The notes beneath the pieces are model-generated. The model was not told the DNA's origin and ran no database searches. It saw only the letters and a list, made by a program, of their open reading frames with translations. Both the position numbers and the translations under genes were made by a program. Of a DNA stretch of 57,470 bases, positions 17,048 through 25,222 are shown piece by piece (the stretch's first letter is position 1; each line of letters starts with the position of its first letter). This DNA is from a bacterium (lineage in GTDB: Bacteria; UBP15; UBA6099): assembly GCA_029564595.1 (NCBI GenBank), contig JAKQPS010000158.1:1-57470 (forward strand), given 5' to 3'.

Positions 17048-18277
17048 ATGTACACAAGAATATCGAACTCGATGATGACGAGCACTTTCATAAGGGACCT
17101 TCAGAGGAATCTGAGCGCCCAGTATGATCTGCAGCGGCAGATATCGACGGGCAAGAAAGTCCAGTACGCCTCCGACGACCCAATCGCCGCCGACAGGATT
17201 CTCGACTACAGGCAGACCATCGAGAAGACGACGCAATATACGAAGAACATCAACGATGGCAACAGCATATCCAGCCACATCGACTTGGTAACCGCCAATA
17301 TCGAGGACGTTCTGTTGCGCGCCCGCGATCTGGCCGTCAAAGCATCGAACGAAGCCCCGAACAATCAACAGGCTATCGACGCGATTGCCGCCGAACTTGA
17401 CAGCCTGTTGGGAGAACTCGTCAATCAGGCCAATCAGAGCTTCGACGGAAAGTATCTTTTTTCAGGATACAAATCCGGAACCATTCCTTTCACCGCGGAA
17501 ACATCTTTGGATTTCGTGTACGGTTCAGGCGCGGTGGCCGCAAACGGAGCTACGGCGCTCTCAATGCCGTCTTACACGATAGACGGGACGACGCGGCAGT
17601 CCGAGGCGATAACGGACGCCAACTCGGTCAAAGCGATATATGTCAACGGCGTGGCTCTGAACCCGGCGGATTACACTGTCGATCCGGCAACGAACACGAT
17701 AAACATAACGGATGTCGGCGCGGCGGGACTTAACAACGGCGATAAAATCGAAATACAGTTCGATAAAGTCGTGTCGGTCAAATACACCGGCGATTCAGGA
17801 ACCCGCGAGATAGAGATTTCCGACGGTTCGAGGGTGGGAGTTTCCTACGCCGGCGCGGTTTCCAACAATTCCGGCCAAAGCTCGGTGTTCGGAAAACACA
17901 GCTCGAGCGCCCTAGAAACGCAGTCCGTCGAGGCTTTTCAGAAAATAATGGATTTGCGGGACAGCATCTACAAATACACCAACACAGGCTCATCCAACAT
18001 TCAGGATATTTCCAGAGGGATAACCGACATAGACGATATCAGAACGAACGTGACGACTGTCAGGGCGGAGCAGGGCGGCAGGGCCAACCGCCTCGAATTG
18101 GCGCTGAACAGACACGCGAGCGTGGAACTCTTCACCAAGGAAATGAAGAAAAACCGGGAAGAAGTCGACATGGCGGAAGCTATTTCTCAACTTGTTTCCG
18201 TGCAGACGGTGTATCAGGCGGCGCTCGGCGCGGGCGCGTCAATAATTCAGACGACACTACTTGACTTTCTAAGATAG
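17048..18277 (+). CDS. flgL: Flagellar hook-associated protein 3 (FlgL)
   Basis: 409 residues with a GGGAG site before ATG 17048. The flagellin-like N-terminus TRISNSMMTSTFIRDLQRNLSAQYDLQRQISTGKKVQYASDDP and the C-terminal EQGGRANRLELALNRHASVELFTKE...SQLVSVQTVYQAALGAGASIIQTTLLDFLR are the D0/D1 domains of FlgL. The middle beta-rich segment (about 150-290) is variable. FlgL forms the second junction layer on which the filament starts. It is the last gene of this transcription unit, closed by the terminator at 18334. Confidence 0.95.
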   Translation: MYTRISNSMMTSTFIRDLQRNLSAQYDLQRQISTGKKVQYASDDPIAADRILDYRQTIEKTTQYTKNINDGNSISSHIDLVTANIEDVLLRARDLAVKASNEAPNNQQAIDAIAAELDSLLGELVNQANQSFDGKYLFSGYKSGTIPFTAETSLDFVYGSGAVAANGATALSMPSYTIDGTTRQSEAITDANSVKAIYVNGVALNPADYTVDPATNTINITDVGAAGLNNGDKIEIQFDKVVSVKYTGDSGTREIEISDGSRVGVSYAGAVSNNSGQSSVFGKHSSSALETQSVEAFQKIMDLRDSIYKYTNTGSSNIQDISRGITDIDDIRTNVTTVRAEQGGRANRLELALNRHASVELFTKEMKKNREEVDMAEAISQLVSVQTVYQAALGAGASIIQTTLLDFLR

Positions 18278-18333
18278 CCGTGATATAATCGTATTGAAGT
18301 AGAAGTTATATTATTATTAGATAAGACACTAGG

Positions 18334-18372
18334 GCGACCAAGAAACACTTCAACTCAATGGTCGCTTTTTTT
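18334..18372 (+). terminator. Rho-independent terminator after flgL
   Basis: GCGACCA, an 18-base loop, TGGTCGC and then seven T. Perfect 7-bp stem directly followed by the U-run, 56 bases after the flgL stop. Confidence 0.88.
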
Positions 18373-18410
18373 ATTCCCTCCCGACATAGCTATGGCAACG
18401 GCGGAAGTGT

Positions 18411-18463
18411 GCCTTATAAAGGCGCATAAGGCGAAATGAGTTCGCCTGTTTTCCGCGAAGCGG
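18411..18463 (+). promoter_or_regulatory. Structured fliW leader with three consecutive hairpins
   Basis: GCCTTAT-N8-ATAAGGC (18411-18432), GGCGAA-N5-TTCGCC (18430-18446) and CCGC-GAA-GCGG (18453-18463). The first two share GGC at 18430-18432, so they cannot both form fully. The third ends 8 bases before the GGAGG ribosome site of fliW. Alternating structures that control fliW translation are an inference. Confidence 0.4.
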
Positions 18464-18482
18464 CTTGTCATGGAGGATGAAT

Positions 18483-18950
18483 TTGAAAGTCGCCACAATG
18501 CGATTCGGCGAAGTTGAAATCGCCGATGAACAGATATATAAGCTTGCGGCTCCTCTGCCGGGTTTTCCGCGCACAGAGCATTTCTTCTTCATTCAAAAAG
18601 ACAATATTAAGCCTTTCGAGTGGATGCAGTCCGTTGAGGAACCGGAAGTGACTTTCGTCGTAGTGGACCCGCATCAGTTCTTTCACGATTATTCCCCGGA
18701 TATCAGCGGTTTCGAGCTAAAAGAACTCGGACTTAAGAGTCTCGATGAAGCGACGCTCATAGTCATCGTGGTTCTCCCTGAGGACATGACGAAAATGACG
18801 GCGAACCTTCGGGGGCCGGTGTTGATCAACCGCGAGACAAGGGCGATGAAACAGGTGTTCACCGAATCTGACAAGTACGGAGTGCGGGAGTCGATTCTTG
18901 ACGGAATAAAACGCAAGGAACAAGCGGCTCTAGAACAGAAAATAAAGTAG
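18483..18950 (+). CDS. fliW: Flagellar assembly factor FliW
   Basis: 155 residues. TTG 18483 is preferred because GGAGG (18472-18476) sits six bases before it; ATG 18477 touches the site and would be too close. FliW features: [89 protein letters not shown]. FliW binds flagellin and also sequesters CsrA, the product of the next gene, so that flagellin mRNA is translated only when free flagellin is low. The fliW-csrA pair directly before the flagellin gene is the classic arrangement of this partner-switch. Confidence 0.95.
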   Translation: MKVATMRFGEVEIADEQIYKLAAPLPGFPRTEHFFFIQKDNIKPFEWMQSVEEPEVTFVVVDPHQFFHDYSPDISGFELKELGLKSLDEATLIVIVVLPEDMTKMTANLRGPVLINRETRAMKQVFTESDKYGVRESILDGIKRKEQAALEQKIK

Positions 18951-18997
18951 AAAGCCTGACATCGGCCCGAAAAGGGGTCGAGCCGGGAGGGCGCCGG

Positions 18998-19243
18998 GTG
19001 CTGGTACTGTCTAGGAAACTCGAAGAAAGCATCATGGTCGGCGATCACATCGAGATCAAGGTGATCGCGGTTCATGGCGAGACGGTAAAGCTCGGCATAA
19101 GCGCGCCCAGAAACATCCCGGTGCACAGGAAAGAAATATACGAGGAGATCGAAAAGGAGAATATACTCGCCGCGAGAACGCGCGCCGAGATTCCCGGAAT
19201 CGACCTCCTCGCGCAGATAATGAAAACCCCGGAGAGCGCGTGA
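18998..19243 (+). CDS. csrA: Carbon storage regulator / translational repressor CsrA
   Basis: 81 residues, GTG start behind GGGAGG. The sequence opens [22 protein letters not shown] and continues [22 protein letters not shown], the full CsrA RNA-binding fold including the L4 and R44-region residues. The tail is somewhat longer than in E. coli CsrA, as in flagellated species that use FliW, whose binding involves CsrA's C-terminal extension. Its expected target is the flagellin leader just downstream, which is rich in GGA motifs. Confidence 0.97.
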   Translation: MLVLSRKLEESIMVGDHIEIKVIAVHGETVKLGISAPRNIPVHRKEIYEEIEKENILAARTRAEIPGIDLLAQIMKTPESA

Positions 19244-19562
19244 CGAGACAGGCGGAAGCCCGGCGCGCCCGGAATTGAAACTTGACAACTTAATATTACA
19301 GGCATCGGCAGAATAATCCTGACCGCAGGCGCGTTTGCGCGCGCGGCGGAATTTATATTCAAGCTTAATTCGTCCGCCTCTGGCTAGAGGGGCGGGCGCG
19401 CCTGAAAGCGTCTGAATAATAAAGCCAAAAAAGGGAGGTGCGCAGGACACGGAGGTTCGGTATTCAGACTCGGACAGGTCATATTAACGGGTCAGGACGA
19501 CCCGGTAACAAATTGTTTCTGGTGGCTCCAGAGACTCTCACATTACAAGGAGGAGATAAACC
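19244..19562 (+). promoter_or_regulatory. Flagellin leader with GGA-rich CsrA-type sites
   Basis: A 319-base gap. Seven GGA triplets lie at 19434, 19445, 19451, 19472, 19495, 19549 and 19552; the last two are part of the GGAGGAGA ribosome site itself. CsrA dimers bind paired GGA motifs in loops and block ribosomes when one lies in the Shine-Dalgarno sequence, as known for hag in Bacillus. A TTGACA occurs at about 19282, but no well-placed -10 or sigma-28 box was found. A hairpin around 19374-19394 (CCGCCTC/GAGGGGCGG) may end csrA transcripts. Confidence 0.55.
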
Positions 19563-20417
19563 ATGTCATTAACTAGGATTAATACCGGTGCGGATTCTTT
19601 AGTTGCTCTGAACGGATTGAGGAAGATCAATTTCTCCCTCAGCACGGCTCTGGAAAGAATTTCTTCAGGTCTGCGAATCAACAAGGCCGCCGACGACCCG
19701 ACGGGCGTCGGAACTCTCAACACCGCCAAAGCTCAGCTCGGCGGAATAAGAGCGGCACAGATGAACCTCGAACAGACGTACAGCATGTTGTCGCAAGCGG
19801 ACGGCGCGCTCGCTTCAGTCGGCGAAGCTCTTGTTAAGATGAAAGAGCTGGCTATCAAAGGCGCGAATGACGCGACTCTCACCTCCGCTCAAATCGCTTC
19901 GCTTGGCAATGAGTATAACGATTTGGCGACATTGATCGATAACATTGGCGCCAACACGAAATTCGGAGAAAAGGGTCTCTTAGACGGCACTGGAGATCTT
20001 GGAGATGCAACAATTCAGGTTGGCGCGGATTCTGCTGACAACATGTCTGGATTGGATTTGATCGGTTTAGGCGCTGCAACAGCGCTGGATTTCGAGGAGC
20101 TTAGCGGCACTGCCGCCACCGCGTTCGTGGACGCCTCGGAAGCTCTTACAGAACTTGGCCTTGTTGACTTGGCAGTTACGCAGCTTGGCGCTCTTAGAGC
20201 AAATGTCGGACAGTACATGAATCTGCTCAGCAACAATCTAGAACATCAGATGGCCATGGAAGTCAATGTCGCTTCATCGGTCTCCACAATTGGAGACGCG
20301 GACTTGGCCGCTGAAATCTCCAACATGGCAAGAGACAGCATCCTTGCCCAGTCGGCGACAGCAGCTCTCATGCAGTCCAACATTCAGTCGCAGATCGTGC
20401 TGAAACTCCTACAGTAA
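19563..20417 (+). CDS. fliC: Flagellin
   Basis: 284 residues, near the small end for flagellins, so the exposed D2/D3 domain is essentially missing. N-terminal D0/D1: INTGADSLVALNGLRKINFSLSTALERISSGLRINKAADDPTGV. C-terminal D1/D0: TQLGALRANVGQYMNLLSNNLEHQMAMEVNVASSVSTIGDADLAAEIS and QSATAALMQSNIQSQIVLKLLQ. It is the filament subunit, exported by the flagellar secretion system. A strong GGAGGAGA site precedes it and a strong terminator follows. It may be glycosylated, given the transferase at 12727 (inference). Confidence 0.96.
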   Translation: MSLTRINTGADSLVALNGLRKINFSLSTALERISSGLRINKAADDPTGVGTLNTAKAQLGGIRAAQMNLEQTYSMLSQADGALASVGEALVKMKELAIKGANDATLTSAQIASLGNEYNDLATLIDNIGANTKFGEKGLLDGTGDLGDATIQVGADSADNMSGLDLIGLGAATALDFEELSGTAATAFVDASEALTELGLVDLAVTQLGALRANVGQYMNLLSNNLEHQMAMEVNVASSVSTIGDADLAAEISNMARDSILAQSATAALMQSNIQSQIVLKLLQ

Positions 20418-20543
20418 CCGCACAGTCGAGGGACGCTTAATCATCGTCTCGCGGCTCGACGGTTCAAGCCGCATTGCCGTTCAGACGATAATGAATCCCT
20501 CTTGGATAAGCCTAGGGTGTTTTCGTTTGTAATATTCTTTCCC

Positions 20544-20571
20544 CCCTCCCTACTCGGGAGGGTTTTTTTTT
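20544..20571 (+). terminator. Rho-independent terminator after flagellin
   Basis: CCCTCCC-TACTC-GGGAGGG followed by nine T: a perfect 7-bp GC-only stem with a 5-base loop and U-run, as expected behind a highly expressed gene. Confidence 0.93.
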
Positions 20572-20652
20572 GCCCGCGAGCGTTCCGTCTCCGTTGTCGG
20601 TATAATTGTTTGCGAGCGGCGGACGCCGCAATGACTTTCTAGCGGAGATATT

Positions 20653-22026
20653 ATGAGCGAAACGCAAAAACTTGATTTTCCGAAAAATTTCCTTTGGGGA
20701 ACCGCCACGGCGGGACATCAGATTGAAGGCCACAACGACAAGTCCGACTGGTGGCGTTTCGAGCAAGAGGGAAAAGTAAAAGACGGCACGAAAACAGGCC
20801 GAAACATCGATTATTGGAACCGCTATGAGGAAGACCACGCCCTGATGTCAGAGCTTGGATATCAGGTATTCAGGCTTGGGATCGAATGGGCCAAGATCGA
20901 GCCTGAAGACGGCAAGTTCGACATGGCGGCGGTGGAGCGATACAGGAAAATATTGCAGTCTCTGCGCGATAGGAAAATTCAAATCTGCCTGACGATATAT
21001 CACTGGGTTTTGCCGCTATGGTTCGCTCAAAGCGGAGGATGGCTCCGGGAAGACGCGGTGGACAGATTCGTCAGGTTTGCGGAGGTAGTGGTCAAGGAGC
21101 TTGGCGAGTTCCCGGATTTGTGGGTGACGCTCAACGAGCCGTCCGTTCCCGCCGCCGCCGGATATCTGGCGGGGGAGTTTCCTCCGGAACACAAGAATTT
21201 TAGGGAATACGGGCTCGTGATGAACCGACAGATGCATGCGCACGCGAGGACATATAAGCTGATTCACGACAATGTGTCGAAAGCTCCCGGCGGCGGGCCG
21301 ACTATGGCGGGCGTGGCGTACGCGTTTCAATGGATTGAGGCTTACGGAAGCGCCGGACTGCCCGGTTTGTATGAAAAGATGATGGCCCGGATTTTTTCAT
21401 TCGGCAGCTACAGGGGATGGAATAATGCCGCCGCGACAGGCTACGCGCCGTTTCCGTTCGGACGCGAAATCATTCCCGGCCTTAAGGACAGCTATGATTT
21501 CTGCGGCGTGAACTACTATATGCGCAACTCTCTGAAATTCGACGCGTCTAAAAAGGACACCGGTTTCGTCGATATGGAAGCGATTCCGCCGGGAATTGAG
21601 AAGACGCAGATGGGCTGGCAGATTTATCCGCCCGGTTTCCACAAAATCCTCATGTATGTCTGGGAGAAATTCAAAAAACCGATTTACATAACGGAAAACG
21701 GGATAGCGGACGATGTCGACGCGCAAAGGCCGCGATACCTGCTCGAACACATCGCTCAGGTGAACCGCGCGATTAATGCCGGAGCGGACATCCGGGGCTA
21801 CATGCAGTGGTCTTTCATAGACAATTTTGAGTGGAAAGAAGGATTCTCTAAAAAGTTTGGACTCATCGAATGCCGTCACGACGACCCGGAACTCAAACGC
21901 AAGCCGCGGACCAGCGCGCGGATGTATTCCGAGATAATTAAAGAGAACGCTATAACGCTGGACATAGTGAAGAAGTATGCGCCTTCGGCTGCGGACGGTG
22001 TTTTCGGCGACAAGTGGAAAGCGTGA
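20653..22026 (+). CDS. GH1 beta-glucosidase
   Basis: 457 residues, the standard GH1 length, no signal peptide, so cytoplasmic. It opens LDFPKNFLWGTATAGHQIEG, the GH1 N-terminal signature. The acid/base is Glu162 in TLNEP and the nucleophile Glu348 in ITENG. The late aglycone-site block GYMQWSFIDNFEWKEGFSKKFGL is also intact. It hydrolyses beta-linked glucosides or galactosides brought in by a transporter. A TATAAT box at 20601-20606 may be its -10; the -35 is unclear. Exact substrate (gluco, galacto or phospho) is not decided by the sequence. Confidence 0.93.
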   Translation: MSETQKLDFPKNFLWGTATAGHQIEGHNDKSDWWRFEQEGKVKDGTKTGRNIDYWNRYEEDHALMSELGYQVFRLGIEWAKIEPEDGKFDMAAVERYRKILQSLRDRKIQICLTIYHWVLPLWFAQSGGWLREDAVDRFVRFAEVVVKELGEFPDLWVTLNEPSVPAAAGYLAGEFPPEHKNFREYGLVMNRQMHAHARTYKLIHDNVSKAPGGGPTMAGVAYAFQWIEAYGSAGLPGLYEKMMARIFSFGSYRGWNNAAATGYAPFPFGREIIPGLKDSYDFCGVNYYMRNSLKFDASKKDTGFVDMEAIPPGIEKTQMGWQIYPPGFHKILMYVWEKFKKPIYITENGIADDVDAQRPRYLLEHIAQVNRAINAGADIRGYMQWSFIDNFEWKEGFSKKFGLIECRHDDPELKRKPRTSARMYSEIIKENAITLDIVKKYAPSAADGVFGDKWKA

Positions 22027-22030
22027 GGGG

Positions 22031-22074
22031 CGCTTCGTCGAGAGCGTTTTTGTGCTCGCATTTGCAAAAATGCG
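22031..22074. terminator. Terminator hairpins between convergent genes
   Basis: CGCT-N8-AGCG plus TTTTT (22031-22051) serves the plus-strand gene ending at 22026. A second perfect hairpin, CGCATTT-GCAA-AAATGCG (22057-22074), lies just before the end of the minus-strand gene. Confidence 0.55.
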
Positions 22075-22076
22075 GG

Positions 22077-23102
22077 TTAGTCCAATTCAGCAGATTTAAC
22101 GATTTCAGCGGCGAGTTCCTTGGCGGTTTTAGGACATTCGTCCATTCTCATCACGTTCCCGAAAAACTTTGAGGCGGCGGCATAATCGCCGATTCTGCGG
22201 CTCAATTCGGCGGCAAGGAAAGTAACGTCGCAGGTTGATTCGCCCGGAATCTCGCGGTTCCTGAGAGCTGCGGAGTATCGCTCGACCGCCAGTTTCTGGT
22301 ACTTCCTCTCGTAGCCTATTAGCGCTCTTACGGTCGCGATTTCTTTGGCAAGCGAAGAGTCATCGCTTATGTCGTCCAACAACTCCTCGGCGATAAGATG
22401 CTCTCCTGACAGACGGTAGAACTCGGCGGCAAAAAGCATGTCAAGACCGTATTCCGGGTCGGACGGATCAGCGTCTCTCTCAAGCATGCTTCCTAAAACA
22501 AAGAACATTTCGAACATCTTCAATTGTTTGTCTTTGTATTCGTCGGGCACGAGAGATTCCAACCGGTCCGCAAAACTCTGTCCTCTGTCGATGTCGAGTT
22601 TAACGTTCTCGATTCTTGCCAGCCACCCGCCCAGCGTATAGAGGTCTCCCATGAATTTGTCGTTCTTGCCTATGCTTTCGTAATAAATGGCGGCGTTGTC
22701 AATTTTGATATGGAAGGGGACGGCCCATTGCGAATCTGGAGACGATTTCTCCTCTTCCGTCAGCGGAGGTTTCGATAGTTTGCCGAGCAGCGACTGATCG
22801 ACTTTGGCCGACGCAAAATCCTCGTCATACGCCGAAAATCCGTCGTATGGGCAAGTCCAGATGGAAAAGAGTTGAGGATACGCGCCGTCCGGGCGGACGA
22901 GAAAATCCCAGTCGGTTCCGCCCAAAGAGTTTGTGGATAGAACCGTAATCGCGGTGAAAGTTTTGCCGGAAGCAGGGCATCGGGCTTCGACGGAGGAGAG
23001 AGTGGTGGCGGTTGCGGTTCCGCCGGTCCGCGAAAGGCTGGCCGCGAAGGCAAGCGCCGCTGCCGCCGCGATGAATCTTCTGCGCCCGCCCTCAAACCTC
23101 AT
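22077..23102 (-). CDS. Exported DUF2225-like protein
   Basis: 341 residues, with a signal-like N-terminus (RRRFIAAAAALAFAASLSRTGG). The first 60 mature residues follow the DUF2225 pattern: CPASGKTFTAITVLSTNSLGGTDWD...WTCPYDGFSAYDEDF. Paired Cys positions suggest a metal or disulfide site. The rest is helical with TPR-like periodicity (AAEFYRLSGEHLIAEELL, KLAVERYSAALRNREIPGE). No enzyme motif is visible. It starts inside the last four bases of the upstream propeller gene, so the two are translationally coupled and may work together in the envelope. Function unknown. Confidence 0.6.
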   Translation of the reverse strand: MRFEGGRRRFIAAAAALAFAASLSRTGGTATATTLSSVEARCPASGKTFTAITVLSTNSLGGTDWDFLVRPDGAYPQLFSIWTCPYDGFSAYDEDFASAKVDQSLLGKLSKPPLTEEEKSSPDSQWAVPFHIKIDNAAIYYESIGKNDKFMGDLYTLGGWLARIENVKLDIDRGQSFADRLESLVPDEYKDKQLKMFEMFFVLGSMLERDADPSDPEYGLDMLFAAEFYRLSGEHLIAEELLDDISDDSSLAKEIATVRALIGYERKYQKLAVERYSAALRNREIPGESTCDVTFLAAELSRRIGDYAAASKFFGNVMRMDECPKTAKELAAEIVKSAELD

Positions 23103-24238
23103 CGTCCGCCCTCGTCAGTTCCTGATTCATACGGAGAAGAGACCACTCTCATCCTGTCGCCGTTCTTTACGAGCATCTTGGGTTCGCCGCCGGTGGCGTC
23201 GATGACCCATATCTCAGGAACCCATTCCGTGGAATCATCTCTTCGCCTGAAGAAAAGTTTTTTACCGTCCGCAGACCATTTGGGAAGCCCGCCCAGAGGA
23301 GTGAGTCTCTTGCGCGAGCCTGACGGAACGTCCACCAGCCAGATTCCGAGCGAATCGCCGTATTCGTTGCGCGAGTGAACGGCCAGTTTTTTACCGTCAG
23401 GCGAAAAAGCCGGAGATCCGTCGTTTATCCCTTCAGGGGTGACAGGTTTCCAATCTGAAACGTCCAGCGTGCCGATGAAAAAAATCCTTCTTCCGGAAGA
23501 GGCGTCGATGCGGCTTGCGAGAATTTTGTCGCCTTTCGGATGCCACAGTTCGACGCGCGCGCGGGTGAAAATCCTGTAAACCGTCTTTGTCCGCGTGTCG
23601 ATAATCAGGGAGTCGCCGATGTCGCCAGCGGAGAAAGGCGTGCGCTGCGCCGCGAGATATTTGCCGTTCGGCGAAAACGCCACAGGCACGTGAATCATTC
23701 CGGGATGCTTCTGAGAGCTTTTCCAGAAAAGCTCCGTCTTCTTCTGCGCGGTTCCCAGCTTGCACTGCCAAAGCCCGGCGTCGTAATCCGCCGTCCCGAA
23801 CTTCTCAAGGTCCACCCTTGTGAAAACGGCGCGCGAGCCGTCAGGCGACACGATCTGATTTAGGTCGGACAGATTGTTTTCCGGTTTGTCGATGATAATC
23901 GGCTCGGAAGCTTCGGCATCGCCGACTGCTAGCGACTTATATGTCAGTCCATATCTTTGATAGGGGTTCGGTTCTCCCATAGGAACCTGATAAACGACGG
24001 CGGGCGGATTATTAGCTAGAACGAACCTGCCGACTCCCTTCCCGGAGGTGACAGGCTGAAGCTTGGCTCCTTCGCGCCACTGCCACAGGTTTTCTTCCTG
24101 ATTCTCTGTCGAGCGCGCGAAAATAAAAGAGTCCTTCTGCGAGACCGCGGCGGGTTCCGTCCGCTCAGCGCAAACGCAGGGGCTTGCAAGGGCCGAAAAG
24201 GCCGCTATCGCTATCATGGCGCGCGCTATCTTTCTCAT
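23099..24238 (-). CDS. Exported TolB-like beta-propeller protein
   Basis: 379 residues from ATG 24238 with a clear signal peptide (RKIARAMIAIAAFSALASPCVCA); TTG 24274 would add twelve residues without a signal. Repeated PD40-type motifs occur: SPDGSRAVFTR, SPNGKYLAAQR, HPKGDKILASR, SPDGKKLAVHSRNEYGD and SADGKKLFFRR, i.e. about six blades of a TolB-type propeller. There are no catalytic residues of a peptidase. Periplasmic protein-protein binding is likely. It is first in a two-gene unit with the DUF2225-like gene and diverges from the GntR regulator at 24413. Confidence 0.7.
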   Translation of the reverse strand: MRKIARAMIAIAAFSALASPCVCAERTEPAAVSQKDSFIFARSTENQEENLWQWREGAKLQPVTSGKGVGRFVLANNPPAVVYQVPMGEPNPYQRYGLTYKSLAVGDAEASEPIIIDKPENNLSDLNQIVSPDGSRAVFTRVDLEKFGTADYDAGLWQCKLGTAQKKTELFWKSSQKHPGMIHVPVAFSPNGKYLAAQRTPFSAGDIGDSLIIDTRTKTVYRIFTRARVELWHPKGDKILASRIDASSGRRIFFIGTLDVSDWKPVTPEGINDGSPAFSPDGKKLAVHSRNEYGDSLGIWLVDVPSGSRKRLTPLGGLPKWSADGKKLFFRRRDDSTEWVPEIWVIDATGGEPKMLVKNGDRMRVVSSPYESGTDEGGR

Positions 24239-24346
24239 ATCATTTATTATTGCCCTCCGAGGCTCGGCATTCAACCCGGTTTATCTGATAAAGTTTCCGG
24301 GCTGGCTGACTAGTTGATTGAAACCGAGCGCCGCGCGGCGGGGCGC

Positions 24347-24375
24347 TTGACGTCGTGGGAACATTTAAGTACAAT
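24347..24375 (+). promoter_or_regulatory. Sigma-70 promoter of the GntR-glycyl radical enzyme operon
   Basis: TTGACG, 17 bases, TACAAT: 5 of 6 matches at both hexamers with ideal spacing. Start of transcription is expected at about 24382, inside the operator. Confidence 0.75.
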
Positions 24376-24380
24376 AAAAT

Positions 24381-24402
24381 TGGTAGAACCAGTGTACCAC
24401 TG
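24381..24402 (+). promoter_or_regulatory. GntR/FadR-type operator overlapping the start of transcription
   Basis: TGGT-AGA-ACCA (24381-24391), a perfect palindrome with the TNGTNNNACNA form used by FadR-subfamily regulators, followed by a second palindrome CAGTG-TAC-CACTG (24390-24402). Placement just after the -10 implies repression, most likely by the regulator encoded directly downstream. Confidence 0.7.
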
Positions 24403-24412
24403 CGAGGGGCTT

Positions 24413-25222
24413 ATGCGATCAAATGAATCCATCCTCATCTCCGAGCATTCCACCCCGTCCGCAGCCTTCGCGTTTCGCCCTGTTCCCAAGAACAGGATTT
24501 CTGAAGACGCGCTCGCGCAGCTTGTGGACATGATTGTCTCAGGAGAGGTTAAACCGGGAGAGCGGTTGCCGGGGGAGCGCGAACTGGCGCAGAGCCTGTC
24601 CATCACAAGGACGTCTTTGCGCGAGGCGTTGCGCAGGCTGGAAAACATGGGGCTGGCGGCGGTGCGGCAGGGCGATGGTATATACGTCAGGGATTTCAGG
24701 CGCGAAGCGAATCTGGACTTTATAAATTTTCAGGCGGGGAGGGGAGCGGCGCTTGAGCCGCAGCTTCTTCTTGGCATGGACGAGGCCAGAAGGCTTATGT
24801 CTGCAATGGTCGTGTCGCTTGCAGCGCGGCGCGCGGATGCGTCTGATATTAAGGAGTTGCGCCGCGTGGCCGGAGAGTGTCCGCCCGACGGCTCGCCGGA
24901 GCTTTTAAGCGGAAAGTGGGATTACGACTTTTATCTGACTATCGCGCTCGCCTCCAAGAACCGCGCTTTCGTCTGCCTGATAAACACTATGAAAGGCATG
25001 TTTGCGACGTTCCGCCCGATGTATTCACATTTAGACGAAGGTCGGAGAGAGAGCATAAAGGATTTGAATCTGAGGCTTGTGGACGCTATTGAATCCGGGG
25101 ACGAGCGCGCCGCCTCGGCAATAGTAGAGGAGCGAATGCGGCAGGATATGGAGGATTTGGCTAAGCGAGCGCAGTCTCCTGAAAAAAGAAAGAGCAAGAC
25201 TCGAAAGGCGGGAGTAAAATGA
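24413..25222 (+). CDS. GntR-family transcriptional regulator, FadR subfamily
   Basis: 269 residues from ATG 24413 with GAGGGG just upstream. Residues about 30-100 are the GntR winged helix: EDALAQLVDMIVSGEVKPGERLPGERELAQSLSITRTSLREALRRLENMGLAAVRQGDGIYV. The C-terminal half is an all-helical FCD-like effector domain (LLLGMDEARRLMSAMVVSLAARRA; DYDFYLTIALASKNRAFVCLI; VDAIESGDERAASAIVEERMRQDM). It overlaps the next gene by four bases, so it is cotranscribed with the glycyl radical enzyme and probably controls it in response to its substrate, likely an organic acid as for most FCD regulators. Confidence 0.9.
   Translation: MRSNESILISEHSTPSAAFAFRPVPKNRISEDALAQLVDMIVSGEVKPGERLPGERELAQSLSITRTSLREALRRLENMGLAAVRQGDGIYVRDFRREANLDFINFQAGRGAALEPQLLLGMDEARRLMSAMVVSLAARRADASDIKELRRVAGECPPDGSPELLSGKWDYDFYLTIALASKNRAFVCLINTMKGMFATFRPMYSHLDEGRRESIKDLNLRLVDAIESGDERAASAIVEERMRQDMEDLAKRAQSPEKRKSKTRKAGVK

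Noticed and set aside
19244-19430. Sigma-28 promoter for flagellin
   Set aside because: Looked for TAAA-N15-CGAT with correct spacing; only poor matches (5 of 8 at -10 without a -35).
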